A stretch of DNA of 64,000 bases from Svornostia sp051306365 (GTDB lineage: Bacteria; Actinomycetota; Thermoleophilia; Solirubrobacterales; Solirubrobacteraceae). The notes under the pieces were generated by a model. It searched no databases. It saw only the letters and a program-made list of their open reading frames with translations, and was not told the origin of the DNA. A program made the translations under genes and the position numbers. Below are positions 1-7,746 of this stretch, piece by piece; position 1 is the first letter of the stretch, and the number at the start of each line of letters is the position of its first letter. Where the stretch lies: NCBI GenBank assembly GCA_051306365.1, contig JBPPNC010000087.1, forward strand, positions 62,001 to 126,000. The letters run 5' to 3'.

Positions 1-2877
1 CGCGTCATCGGCGGCGACCCAGCGCTCCTCACCGGCGACCCGCAGGCGGATCACGCGGCGCTCGCGCTCGATGATCGCGAGCAGGCCGGCGGGATCGACA
101 CCGGCGATCACGCGCGCCGCGATCTCCTCCTCGGTGAGGTCGCCGAGGCGGCGCAGGACGTCGGCGAGCGCGTCGCTCGTCTCGGCCTTCGTGCGGTCGG
201 ACCGGTGCTGGAGGTCGTCCTCGACCTGCTCCAGCGCGCCCGGGTCGATGAGGTCGCGCAGCTCGTCCTGGCCGAGCAGCTCTCGCAGCAGGTCGCGGTC
301 GAGGGACAGCGCGGCCGCCCGGCGCTCCGCGTTGGGCGTGTCGCCCTCGTACATGTACGTCGCGACGTAGTCGAACAGGAGCGACGAGGCCATCGGCGAC
401 GCCGTCGCGGTCTCGACCTCCACGAGCGTGAGGTCGCGCGAGTGCAGCCGCGTGAGGATGTCCTTCAGGCCCTCGACATCGAGCACGTCGCGCAGGCACT
501 CGCGGTACGTCTCGAGGATGATCGGGAAGTCCGCGTAGCGCCGGGCGACCTCGAGCAGCGACTGCGACTTCAGCCGCTGCTGCCACAGCGGCGTGCGGCG
601 GCCTGGGTACGCGCGCGGGATGAGCAGTGCGCGCCCGGCGTTCTCGCGGAACCGCGCGCCGAAGAGCGCGCTGCCGCCGAGTTCGCCGACGACGAGGTCC
701 TCCAGCTCGTCGGGCTCGACCATGAACCACTCCGCTCCTGGTGGCTCGTCGGCGTCGGGAAGGTGGACGATGATGCCGTCGTCGGAGTAGATCGCGTCGG
801 ATTCCAGGCCGATCTCGTCGCGGATGCGCGCGCTGATGGCCAGCGACCATGCCGCGTGCACCCGCCCGCCGAACGGCGTGAGCACGCAGACGCGCCAGTC
901 GCCGATCTCGTCGCGGAACCGCTCGACGACGACCGTGCGGTCGCTGGGCAGCACGCGCGTGGCGTCCTGCTGCTCGCGCAGGTACTCGAGGAGGTTCTTC
1001 GCCGCGAGGTCGTCGAGGTCGTAGTCGCGCTGGATCGTCGCCGCGTCCTGCTCGACGGCCCAGCGGCTGAACGCGCCGATGGCCTCGCCGAGCTCGCGCG
1101 GGCGGCTCACGCTGTCGCCGCGCCAGAACGGCACGGCGCCCGGCGCGCCCGGCGCGGGCGTGACGATGACCTTGTCACGGCCGATCTCCTCGATCCGCCA
1201 CGTCGACGCGCCGAGCAGGAACGTCTGGCCGGCGCGGGCCTCGTAGACCATCTCCTCGTCGAGCTCGCCCACGCGGCGCCCGTCCGGCAGCGTCACGGCG
1301 TACAGGCCGCGATCGGGGATCGTGCCCGCGTTGGCGATCGCCAGCTGCCGGGCGCCCTTGCGCGCGCGGATGGTGTCCGCCACCCGGTCCCACACGATGC
1401 GGGCGCGCAGCTCGCCGAACTCCTGCGACGGGTAGCGCCCGTCGAGCATGTCGAGGACGTTCTCCAGCAGCGGGCGGGACAGCTCGGCGAACGTGTACGT
1501 GCGCGTGATGAGCGCGAAGAGGTCGTCGACCGACACCGACGATGCGCCGTCCAGCTCCGCGGCCGCACAGATCGCGACGATCTGCTGGGCGAGGACGTCG
1601 ATCGGGTTGCGCGGCACGACGGTGGGCTCGATCCGCCCCTCGCGCATGAGCTTGACGACGACCGCGCACTCCAGGAGGTCGGCGCGGAACTTGGGGTAGA
1701 TGCGGCCCTTCGCCGTCTCGCCGACGCCGTGGCCGGCGCGGCCGATGCGCTGCAGGCCGCGGCTGACGGACTTCGGGGACTCGACCTGGAGCACGAGGTC
1801 GACGGCGCCCATGTCGATGCCGAGCTCGAGTGACGACGTCGCGACGAGGCACGGCAGCTCGCCCGCCTTCAGCTGCTCCTCGACGACGGTGCGCTCCTCG
1901 CGCGCGAGAGAACCGTGGTGCGCGCGGGCGATCTCCTCATACGCGCGTGCTTCCGGCAGTCCCTCGTTGTGCAGCTCGTTCAGCCGCAGCGCGAGCCGTT
2001 CGGCCATCCGGCGGTTGTTGACGAAGACGATGGTGGAACGGTGCTGGTGGACCTCCTTCAGCAGTTCCGGGTAGATCGCCGGCCAGATCGAGCGGCGCGT
2101 CGACTCCCCGCCAACGACGGGCTCCAGCGGATCGCGGTTCGGATCGTCATCCGGCTCGACCATGGACTCGACCGGGACATGGATCTTCAGGTCGAGCGCC
2201 TTGCGCTGCGCGGAGTCGACGATCCGGCACTGCCGCCGCGGCCCGACCATGAACCGGCCGACCTCCTCCAGCGGGTTCTGGGTGGCGCTCAGGCCGATGC
2301 GCTGGAAGTCGCGACCCTCGTGCTGGATCGCGGCGAGCCGTTCGAGGGTCAGCACGAGGTGCGCGCCGCGCTTCGTGCCGGCGACCGCGTGGATCTCGTC
2401 GATGATCACCGCGTCCACCTCGCGCAGCCCCGCCTGCGCCTGCGAGGTGAGCATGAGGTAGAGCGACTCGGGTGTCGTGATGAGGATGTCCGGCGGGTGC
2501 TTGCGCATCGCCGCGCGGTCCTTCTGCGGCGTGTCGCCGGTGCGGATGCCGACGCTCGGCATCCGCTCGGGGTCGCCCGCCGCGATCCCGCGCAGCGGCG
2601 CTCGGAGATTGCGCTCGATGTCGTAGCTCAGCGCCTTCAGCGGCGAGACGTAGACCAGGCGCGTGCGCGGCGCGTCCCTCGGCGTGGGGTCGACGTGCAG
2701 GCGGTCGAGGGCCCACAGGAACGCCGACAGGGTCTTTCCTGACCCCGTCGGCGCGCTGATCAGCGTGTGCTCGCCCGACGCGATCGCCGGCCACGCCTGC
2801 TCCTGGACCGCGGTGGGCGCCGCGAAGGCGTCCGTGAACCAGTCACGGACGCGGGGGCTGAAGGCCGAAAGGGCCAC
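1..2877 (-). CDS. lhr: Lhr-type DEAD/DEAH helicase, 3' end outside window
   Basis: Large superfamily-2 helicase of the Lhr family, an ATP-dependent 3'-5' DNA or DNA:RNA unwinding enzyme linked to DNA repair. The frame is open for 959 codons from a GTG at 2877 and runs off the window edge, so roughly the last third of a typical 1500-residue Lhr is missing. Visible motifs are a Q-like N-terminus (PTAVQEQAW), Walker A SAPTGSGKT near residue 41, and the DEIH Walker B box near residue 158; the last residues seen (RVAGEERWVAAD) match the conserved Lhr core. The start is chosen because GTG lies 7 nt behind a TAGTCT box, suggesting a leaderless message. It is transcribed away from vapBC. Family assignment is secure; the exact substrate is not known from sequence. 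Confidence 0.93.
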   Translation of the reverse strand, partial: MALSAFSPRVRDWFTDAFAAPTAVQEQAWPAIASGEHTLISAPTGSGKTLSAFLWALDRLHVDPTPRDAPRTRLVYVSPLKALSYDIERNLRAPLRGIAAGDPERMPSVGIRTGDTPQKDRAAMRKHPPDILITTPESLYLMLTSQAQAGLREVDAVIIDEIHAVAGTKRGAHLVLTLERLAAIQHEGRDFQRIGLSATQNPLEEVGRFMVGPRRQCRIVDSAQRKALDLKIHVPVESMVEPDDDPNRDPLEPVVGGESTRRSIWPAIYPELLKEVHQHRSTIVFVNNRRMAERLALRLNELHNEGLPEARAYEEIARAHHGSLAREERTVVEEQLKAGELPCLVATSSLELGIDMGAVDLVLQVESPKSVSRGLQRIGRAGHGVGETAKGRIYPKFRADLLECAVVVKLMREGRIEPTVVPRNPIDVLAQQIVAICAAAELDGASSVSVDDLFALITRTYTFAELSRPLLENVLDMLDGRYPSQEFGELRARIVWDRVADTIRARKGARQLAIANAGTIPDRGLYAVTLPDGRRVGELDEEMVYEARAGQTFLLGASTWRIEEIGRDKVIVTPAPGAPGAVPFWRGDSVSRPRELGEAIGAFSRWAVEQDAATIQRDYDLDDLAAKNLLEYLREQQDATRVLPSDRTVVVERFRDEIGDWRVCVLTPFGGRVHAAWSLAISARIRDEIGLESDAIYSDDGIIVHLPDADEPPGAEWFMVEPDELEDLVVGELGGSALFGARFRENAGRALLIPRAYPGRRTPLWQQRLKSQSLLEVARRYADFPIILETYRECLRDVLDVEGLKDILTRLHSRDLTLVEVETATASPMASSLLFDYVATYMYEGDTPNAERRAAALSLDRDLLRELLGQDELRDLIDPGALEQVEDDLQHRSDRTKAETSDALADVLRRLGDLTEEEIAARVIAGVDPAGLLAIIERERRVIRLRVAGEERWVAADDA

Positions 2878-2884
2878 GCCCCCC

Positions 2885-2890
2885 AGACTA
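2885..2890 (-). promoter_or_regulatory. -10 box of lhr (leaderless type)
   Basis: TAGTCT on the minus strand followed by exactly 7 nt and then the GTG start of the helicase. The spacing puts the transcription start at or next to the initiation codon. Confidence 0.5.
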
Positions 2891-3029
2891 CGGCCGGTTC
2901 AGGCCAGGAGGTGGCCACAACCCGCCGGCCTGGTCGCGCGGTCCCGTCTCCTCCCTCTGGGGCACCATTCTCGGTGGGCCCTGAAGACGTCGGGTTTGGT
3001 TGGGGGTGTCCCGCGTCATGATGCTCCGC

Positions 3030-3482
3030 TCACCCGTTCGTTGGGTCCTGCACGGCGAGTGCGGAGCGGGACATGGATCGACCCCACCCCCTGAGCGCCA
3101 CCACGCGCAGCGGTGAGCAGGCCGCGAGCCGGTCGAAGTCGCGGTCGTCGTGCAACAGCGGGAGATCGAGGCGGATGCAGACGGCCGCGATGAGGCAGTC
3201 GACGATGCCGCGGACCGGGGTTCCGGCGGCGCGCGCGTCGCGGCGCAGCTTCGCGGCGAGGACGTGATCGTCGAGGGGGCGCTGAGCCACGACCGGGTAG
3301 GCCTGCAGGCCGTGGATGAGCCGCTGCGCGTGGACGTCATCCCGCGCCCCCACGAGCAGCTCGGTGTACACGAGATCGGTGAGGACGACCCCACGCGGCA
3401 AGGCGCCGCGCAGTGCGTTGACGGCTGGTGTCTCCTGGTCGCGAAGGTGCGCGATCCAGGCGCTCGAGTCCGCGACGATCAC
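3030..3482 (-). CDS. vapC: VapC-type PIN-domain toxin
   Basis: A 150-residue PIN-domain ribonuclease, the toxin of a type II VapBC module. It opens with MIVADSSAWI, supplying the first catalytic Asp. It continues with YTELLVG (acidic residue about 41), a conserved Asp in GIVDCLIAA near residue 93, and the LLHDDRDF block near residue 113, giving the usual set of Mg-binding acidic residues. The start overlaps the stop of the upstream antitoxin gene by 4 nt (ATGA), the standard translational coupling for these pairs. The C-terminus extends about 20 residues past the usual end of the PIN fold. Family is secure; the RNA target cannot be predicted. Confidence 0.9.
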   Translation of the reverse strand: MIVADSSAWIAHLRDQETPAVNALRGALPRGVVLTDLVYTELLVGARDDVHAQRLIHGLQAYPVVAQRPLDDHVLAAKLRRDARAAGTPVRGIVDCLIAAVCIRLDLPLLHDDRDFDRLAACSPLRVVALRGWGRSMSRSALAVQDPTNG

Positions 3483-3679
3483 GACAGCCGGTCTGTCCGA
3501 TCGGCTTCGAGGTCGCCGATCCAGCCGATGCCGCGCAGCGACTCGAACGCCACGCGCTGCTCCTCCAGGTTGACGACCCTCTTCAACGCCACCTCGACGG
3601 TCTCCTTCTTCGTCTGCGTGCCCAGGATCGCGCGCGCCGCATTGAGCAGCTCGTCGTCGATCTCAATGTTCGTTCGCAT
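3479..3679 (-). CDS. vapB: VapB-type antitoxin
   Basis: A 66-residue antitoxin partner of the PIN toxin. The start MRTNIEIDDELL at 3679 is preferred over an in-frame ATG further upstream because it follows an AGAGGTGG ribosome site and begins with the ribbon-helix-helix type DNA-binding strand typical of VapB. The central LLNAARAILGTQTKKETVEVAL forms the helices, and the C-terminal part (EEQRVAFESLRGIGW) matches the toxin-neutralising tail of this group (DUF2191-like). As in other VapB proteins it is expected to repress its own promoter, where two direct repeats are seen. Confidence 0.85.
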   Translation of the reverse strand: MRTNIEIDDELLNAARAILGTQTKKETVEVALKRVVNLEEQRVAFESLRGIGWIGDLEADRTDRLS

Positions 3680-3697
3680 GTCCACCTCTCTTCGCTC

Positions 3698-3736
3698 TAC
3701 ACATAGAACGGTCCTCGCATACACATCGACTGTCAA
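3698..3736 (-). promoter_or_regulatory. vapBC promoter with paired ATGTGTA repeats
   Basis: On the minus strand a TTGACA box (3731-3736) is followed by two ATGTGTA direct repeats (3720-3726 and 3698-3704) spaced 22 bp start to start, that is two helical turns. This is a plausible VapB autoregulatory operator. The -10 element is not clear, so the promoter itself is a weaker claim than the repeat pair. Confidence 0.4.
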
Positions 3737-3782
3737 GGTTCCGCCACGCCATCGAGCACACGCGGCGCATGCGCACGTCAGT

Positions 3783-4466
3783 TCACGAATCTCGGCTGAC
3801 GAGCTCGCTCGCGTGCCGGAGGACGTCGTCGATCATCGACGGCGTCAACCGGCCCGTGAACGTGTTCTGCTGGCTGGGGTGAAAGCAGCCGAGCAGCGCC
3901 CACGGGTCGGCCTCCACGAGGACACCGTGACCGAACCGCGGCTTGGGGCGCAGCGTCGGGTGGCCCGCGGCCGTGCGCAGGCGCAGCGCGGCGTCCCAGC
4001 CGAACTGGCCGAGGCAGACGACGACCCGCACGCGCGGCAGCAGCGCGAGTTCGCGGACGGTCCACGGCAGGCAGCGGTCGCGTTCGGCCGGGGTGGGCTG
4101 GTTCGCGGGCGGCGCGCAGCGGACCGCTGCGGTGACCCAGCAGTCGTTGAGCGCCAGGCCGTCGTCGCGCGAGACGGACGTCGGCTGGTTCGCGAAGCCC
4201 GTCCGGTGCAGGGCGGCGAAGAGGAAGTCCCCGGACCGGTCGCCGGTGAACACGCGGCCGGTGCGGTTCGCCCCGTGCGCCGCGGGTGCGAGGCCGAGCA
4301 GCAGCACCCGCGCGCGCGGGTCGCCGAAGCCGGGAATGGGGCGGCCCCAGTACTCCTCGCCGGCGAACGCGGCGCGCTTCTCCCGCGCGACCTGCTCGCG
4401 CCAGGCGACGAGCCGCGGGCAGGCGCGGCACGCGGTGATCTCGCGTGCAAGCTCAGACAAGGGCAC
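3783..4466 (-). CDS. udgB: Family 5 uracil-DNA glycosylase (UdgB)
   Basis: A 227-residue uracil-DNA glycosylase of the type 5 (UDGb) class, which removes uracil and deaminated bases in base excision repair. Motif 1 is GLAPAAHGANRTGRVFTGD around residue 58, characteristic of UDGb because it lacks the polar Asp/Asn of other classes. The HPSQQNTF block near residue 196 is motif 2. Cysteines in TACRACPRL (13 and 16) plus later ones can bind the 4Fe-4S cluster. The start is GTG at 4466, inside the end of the upstream TetR gene (14 nt overlap), so the two are co-transcribed. Whether the regulator controls repair or just shares the transcript is unclear. Confidence 0.92.
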   Translation of the reverse strand: MPLSELAREITACRACPRLVAWREQVAREKRAAFAGEEYWGRPIPGFGDPRARVLLLGLAPAAHGANRTGRVFTGDRSGDFLFAALHRTGFANQPTSVSRDDGLALNDCWVTAAVRCAPPANQPTPAERDRCLPWTVRELALLPRVRVVVCLGQFGWDAALRLRTAAGHPTLRPKPRFGHGVLVEADPWALLGCFHPSQQNTFTGRLTPSMIDDVLRHASELVSRDS

Positions 4467-5085
4467 CGAGGAGGAGCCGCTCCACGATCGGCTCGAGGTC
4501 CTCGATGCGCTCGGGCCGCCCGGTGCGCAGTTGCCGGCTCATGAGCTCGACCATCGCGCCGACCACGGCGAACGCGTCCTCGACGGTGGCGAACCGCTGG
4601 CCGCCGCCACGGCGCTCGACGCCCTCGCGGGCCTCGTCGAACATCACCTGGGCGAACCCTTCGAGGATCGCGTCGCGCCGATCCAGCGCGTCGGGGCCCG
4701 CGCCGACACTCACCACCAGCACGGTGCGACCGACGGCGGGCTGATCGGCGACGAGGTGCAGGAACGCCCGCAGGCCGGCCCGGTGGCGCTCGAGCGGGTC
4801 ATCGCCCGCATGCCGTGCGGCCTTCACGAGTTCCGCGAGCGCCACAGCCGCGGCGTCGTCCATGATCTCCAGCAGGCACGCCTTCTTGTTGCCGAAGTGC
4901 TCGTAGAACGTCGCCTTGCTCATCCCGGCCGCGCGGCTGATGGCCTCGGCACTCGCGTCGGCGTATCCCGCCTCGCTGAACACGCGGGCCGCAGCCTCGA
5001 ACAGGCGCTGGCGCTGCAGCTCCTCGCGCACCTCGCGCGGGGGCGCATGGCGACCGCGTGGGACACGAGATGGGGCGTCGGCCAT
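4453..5085 (-). CDS. TetR/AcrR family regulator
   Basis: A 210-residue TetR repressor. The N-terminal helix-turn-helix is visible as RLFEAAARVFSEAGYADAS then ISRAAGMSKATFYEHFGNK (about residues 28-66); the C-terminal ligand-binding half is helical and family-specific. The start at 5085 (MADAPSRV) is chosen because it sits 7 nt behind TAGACT and leaves an intergenic gap; longer in-frame starts would overlap the divergent lipoprotein gene. It overlaps udgB downstream. The ligand is unknown. Confidence 0.88.
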   Translation of the reverse strand: MADAPSRVPRGRHAPPREVREELQRQRLFEAAARVFSEAGYADASAEAISRAAGMSKATFYEHFGNKKACLLEIMDDAAAVALAELVKAARHAGDDPLERHRAGLRAFLHLVADQPAVGRTVLVVSVGAGPDALDRRDAILEGFAQVMFDEAREGVERRGGGQRFATVEDAFAVVGAMVELMSRQLRTGRPERIEDLEPIVERLLLGALV

Positions 5086-5092
5086 TCCCGCG

Positions 5093-5121
5093 AGTCTACG
5101 TCGGGGCCAGTTCACTAGGCT
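5093..5121. promoter_or_regulatory. Divergent leaderless promoters, tetR and lipoprotein
   Basis: Two -10 boxes face away from each other: TAGACT on the minus strand (5093-5098), 7 nt before the TetR ATG, and TAGGCT on the plus strand (5116-5121), 7 nt before the lipoprotein GTG. The two promoters must overlap, so a TetR dimer bound here could control both genes. Confidence 0.5.
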
Positions 5122-5128
5122 CCACGCC

Positions 5129-5524
5129 GTGCTACGCGCCCGTCCCACCATCGCGCTCCTCGCCGGGCTGACCGTCTTCGCGGTCGGCTGCGGCGACGGT
5201 TCCCGCGAGAGCGTCGACTTCACCGGCACCGACGTGCAGGTGGCCGAAGTCGTCGACGACCTGCAGGACGCCGCGGAGAGCGAGGAGACCACGCGGATCT
5301 GCCGCGCACTCGTGACCGAGGAGCTGGCTTCCGGCGACTGCCGCGTGAAGGTGCAGCAGGCGATCGACGACACGGACCAGTTCGCGCTCGACGTGCGCGA
5401 CGTGCGTGTCACGGGCGCCACTGCCGTCGCGCGTGTGATCACCGGCTCGGGCGACGCCGAGCGCACGGCGACGATGCGGTTCGCCCGTCAGGGCAGCAGC
5501 TGGCGCGTCAGCGCGTTCGAGTAG
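5129..5524 (+). CDS. Putative lipoprotein, function unknown
   Basis: A 131-residue exported lipoprotein. It begins at GTG 5129 with a short basic region (RARP), a hydrophobic stretch (TIALLAGLTVFAVG) and a Cys at position 21 that fits a lipobox, so the mature protein would be anchored to the outer face of the cytoplasmic membrane. The mature part is acidic and contains a Cys pair (ICRALVTEELASGDC) and an alternating C-terminal region (VTGATAVARVITGSGD) resembling the NTF2-like fold of small secreted proteins. No enzymatic motif is recognised. The gene diverges from the TetR regulator, and its end overlaps the convergent antiporter gene by 17 nt. Confidence 0.75.
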   Translation: MLRARPTIALLAGLTVFAVGCGDGSRESVDFTGTDVQVAEVVDDLQDAAESEETTRICRALVTEELASGDCRVKVQQAIDDTDQFALDVRDVRVTGATAVARVITGSGDAERTATMRFARQGSSWRVSAFE

Positions 5525-7607
5525 GGGCCGCGGTGTCTTCGCCGCTGTGTTCGAGCAGCGTGCGGTCGTCGGCGAAGCAGTGGACCCAGCTCTCGCCGGG
5601 CTCGATGGAACGCATGACGTGGTGGCCCTCATGCTTGTGGTGCGCGCGGGCGTGACGGTTCGGTGAGCTGTCGCAGCACCCGACGTGCCCGCACGTCAGG
5701 CACACGCGCAGGTGCACCCAGCTGTCGCCCAGGCGCAGGCACTGCTCGCAGCCCGCGGTCTGCGGCACGACCGACGCCGTCTCGCCGATGTGCTCGCACG
5801 CGGCCGCGCCCAGCTCCACTTCGATGGACGCCTCCGTGTCGACGGCCGCGGCGGACGTGCTGCGGACCACGCGCGGCGGCGCCGGGTGCCCGTGGTACTG
5901 CGCGACCTGCTTGGCCTCCATCAGCGCGTCGCCCAGCTCGCGGCCGAAGGCCTTGAAGAGCTTCGTCAGCAGCAGCGAGCTCGCGGCGAGTTCCTCGGTG
6001 ACGACGTGCGTTGCGCCCGCCGCCATGAGCGGTCCCTCGTCCTCGGCGTAGCGAGCGCGGACGATCACGCAGATCTCCGGGTCGCGCGCCCGCACGACGC
6101 CGACGACCTGCGCCGCGCGCTCCGCCCCGTCATCGGGGATGACGACGACCCTGGCCCGGGCGATGCCGGCCTCGTTGAGGGTCATGATCCGCGCAGGGTC
6201 GCCGAGCAGCACGGGGACGCCGAGCTCGTGGGCGTCGGTCGCGCCCTCGGGGCTGAGGGTCGTGACGACGAGCGGCACGTCGCGGTCGCGCAGGACCCGC
6301 GTGATGCCGCGCGCCCACTCGCCGTAGCCGGCGATGAGCACGTGGCCGGAGATCCCCTCGGCGATGGGCGCGCCCGCGACGGGCTCGGCCCGGCCGACGA
6401 GTGTGTCGACCGCCACCTCGGGGCGCATGCGGTCACCCGTCCGCGCGCCGAACGCCGACAGCGCGGGGGTGGCGGCCATGAGCAGGACCGTCGCGGCGAT
6501 GAAGCCCTGGGTGCCGTCCTCGCCGAGCCCGGCCGGGGTGAGGCCCTCGAGGGCGCCCGCGGTCGCGAGGACGAACGAGAACTCGCCGACCTGCGCGAGC
6601 GTCAGGCCGGTGGCGATCGCGACGCCGATGCGTTCTCGGAGCGCCAGCACCGCCGCACCCGCGGTCAGCGCCTTGACGACGAGTAGCGCGGCGACGGCGC
6701 CGAGCACCATCGCGAGGTGGTCGACGAGGAAGCCGACGTCGAGGAGCATCCCGATGGAGACGAAGAAGGTCGCGCTGAAGATGATCTGGAGTGGCAGGAT
6801 CTCGCCGAGGGCCTGACTGGAGTACCGCGACTCGCTCACGACGAGACCTGCGAGGAACGCGCCGAGCGACACGCTCACCCCGGCCAGCGAGGTGCCGTAC
6901 GCCGTGCCGATGCAGATCGCGACGATCGTGAGCAGGAACAGCTCGGGCGAGCAGGTCCGCGCGACTCGCTCCAGGACCGGAGGCAGGAGCCGGCGCGCGA
7001 AGACCATCACGGCGATGATGATCGCGATGGCGATGCCGAGCGCCTGGAGGATGTCCCACATCGAGCCGCCGGACTCGCCGAGGACGGGCACGAGCAGCAC
7101 CATCGCGACGACGGCGACGTCCTGGAACAGGAGGACCGAGACCGCGAGCCGGCCGTGCTCGCTGCCGACCTCGCCGCGGTCGGCCAGGAGCTTCAGCACG
7201 ATCGCCGTGGAGGACAGCGAGACGAGCATGCCGCTGAACAGCGCGACGTTCGCGTCCACGCCCGCGGCCATGAGCACGAGGAACGTCACGAGCGTGGCGA
7301 GCAGCACCTGCAGACCACCGCCGAGGAACAGCGGCCGGCGCAGCTCCTTCAGCCGGTCCAGGCTGAACTCCAGGCCGATGGTGAAGAGCAGGAGCAGCAC
7401 GCCTACCTCGGCCGCGGCGTTGACGATCTCGAGGTCGCTGACGATCCCCAGCGCGTTCGGCCCGATCACGATCCCGGTCAGCAGGAACGCGACGATCGGG
7501 ACGAGGTTCAGCCGCAGGCCGACGTAGGCGACGACGGCTCCCCCGACCACGAGCGCCGCGATCTCGGGCAGGAACTCCGGCGTCGAGCCGGCGGCGATCA
7601 GCGGCAT
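5508..7607 (-). CDS. CPA2-type cation:proton antiporter with TrkA-N and UBP zinc finger
   Basis: A 699-residue membrane transporter. Residues about 15-395 form a multi-span Na+/H+ exchanger domain of the KefB/CPA2 type (LLLLFTIGLEFSLDRLKELR, GVSVSLGAFLAGLVVSES). Residues about 420-565 are a TrkA-N/RCK-like nucleotide-binding domain starting HVLIAGYGEWARG. The last 96 residues begin CEHIG at about 604 and carry CEQC, CLTCGHVGCC, HARAHHKHEGHH and the closing WVHC, which is the metal-ligand pattern of a UBP-type (ubiquitin-hydrolase) zinc finger. The exchanger probably moves K+ or Na+ against H+ under control of the cytoplasmic domains. The start ATG at 7607 lies 8 nt behind TAGCAT and also has a GGGAGG site. 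The zinc finger is an unusual addition whose partner in bacteria is not known. Confidence 0.88.
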   Translation of the reverse strand: MPLIAAGSTPEFLPEIAALVVGGAVVAYVGLRLNLVPIVAFLLTGIVIGPNALGIVSDLEIVNAAAEVGVLLLLFTIGLEFSLDRLKELRRPLFLGGGLQVLLATLVTFLVLMAAGVDANVALFSGMLVSLSSTAIVLKLLADRGEVGSEHGRLAVSVLLFQDVAVVAMVLLVPVLGESGGSMWDILQALGIAIAIIIAVMVFARRLLPPVLERVARTCSPELFLLTIVAICIGTAYGTSLAGVSVSLGAFLAGLVVSESRYSSQALGEILPLQIIFSATFFVSIGMLLDVGFLVDHLAMVLGAVAALLVVKALTAGAAVLALRERIGVAIATGLTLAQVGEFSFVLATAGALEGLTPAGLGEDGTQGFIAATVLLMAATPALSAFGARTGDRMRPEVAVDTLVGRAEPVAGAPIAEGISGHVLIAGYGEWARGITRVLRDRDVPLVVTTLSPEGATDAHELGVPVLLGDPARIMTLNEAGIARARVVVIPDDGAERAAQVVGVVRARDPEICVIVRARYAEDEGPLMAAGATHVVTEELAASSLLLTKLFKAFGRELGDALMEAKQVAQYHGHPAPPRVVRSTSAAAVDTEASIEVELGAAACEHIGETASVVPQTAGCEQCLRLGDSWVHLRVCLTCGHVGCCDSSPNRHARAHHKHEGHHVMRSIEPGESWVHCFADDRTLLEHSGEDTAAPTRTR

Positions 7608-7615
7608 GCCTCCCG

Positions 7616-7621
7616 ATGCTA
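7616..7621 (-). promoter_or_regulatory. -10 box of the antiporter gene
   Basis: TAGCAT on the minus strand, 8 nt before the ATG at 7607. It belongs to the TAnnnT-N7/8-start pattern repeated across the window. Confidence 0.4.
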
Positions 7622-7746
7622 TCCGTGCGTCCGTCCAGCGTCACTCCCGTCATGGTCAACGTGCCGAGAACTGATATGAAGCCCACGATTGTGCACTACG
7701 TACAGAGTGATCTGTCGTACCTGCGCGCTGTGTGCCGTTCTCCCCG

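Noticed and set aside
205..1833. Long plus-strand open frame opposite the helicase
   Set aside because: It is antisense to a frame with clear Lhr motifs and is an Arg/Glu-rich composition shadow caused by high GC3; no start signal or family match.
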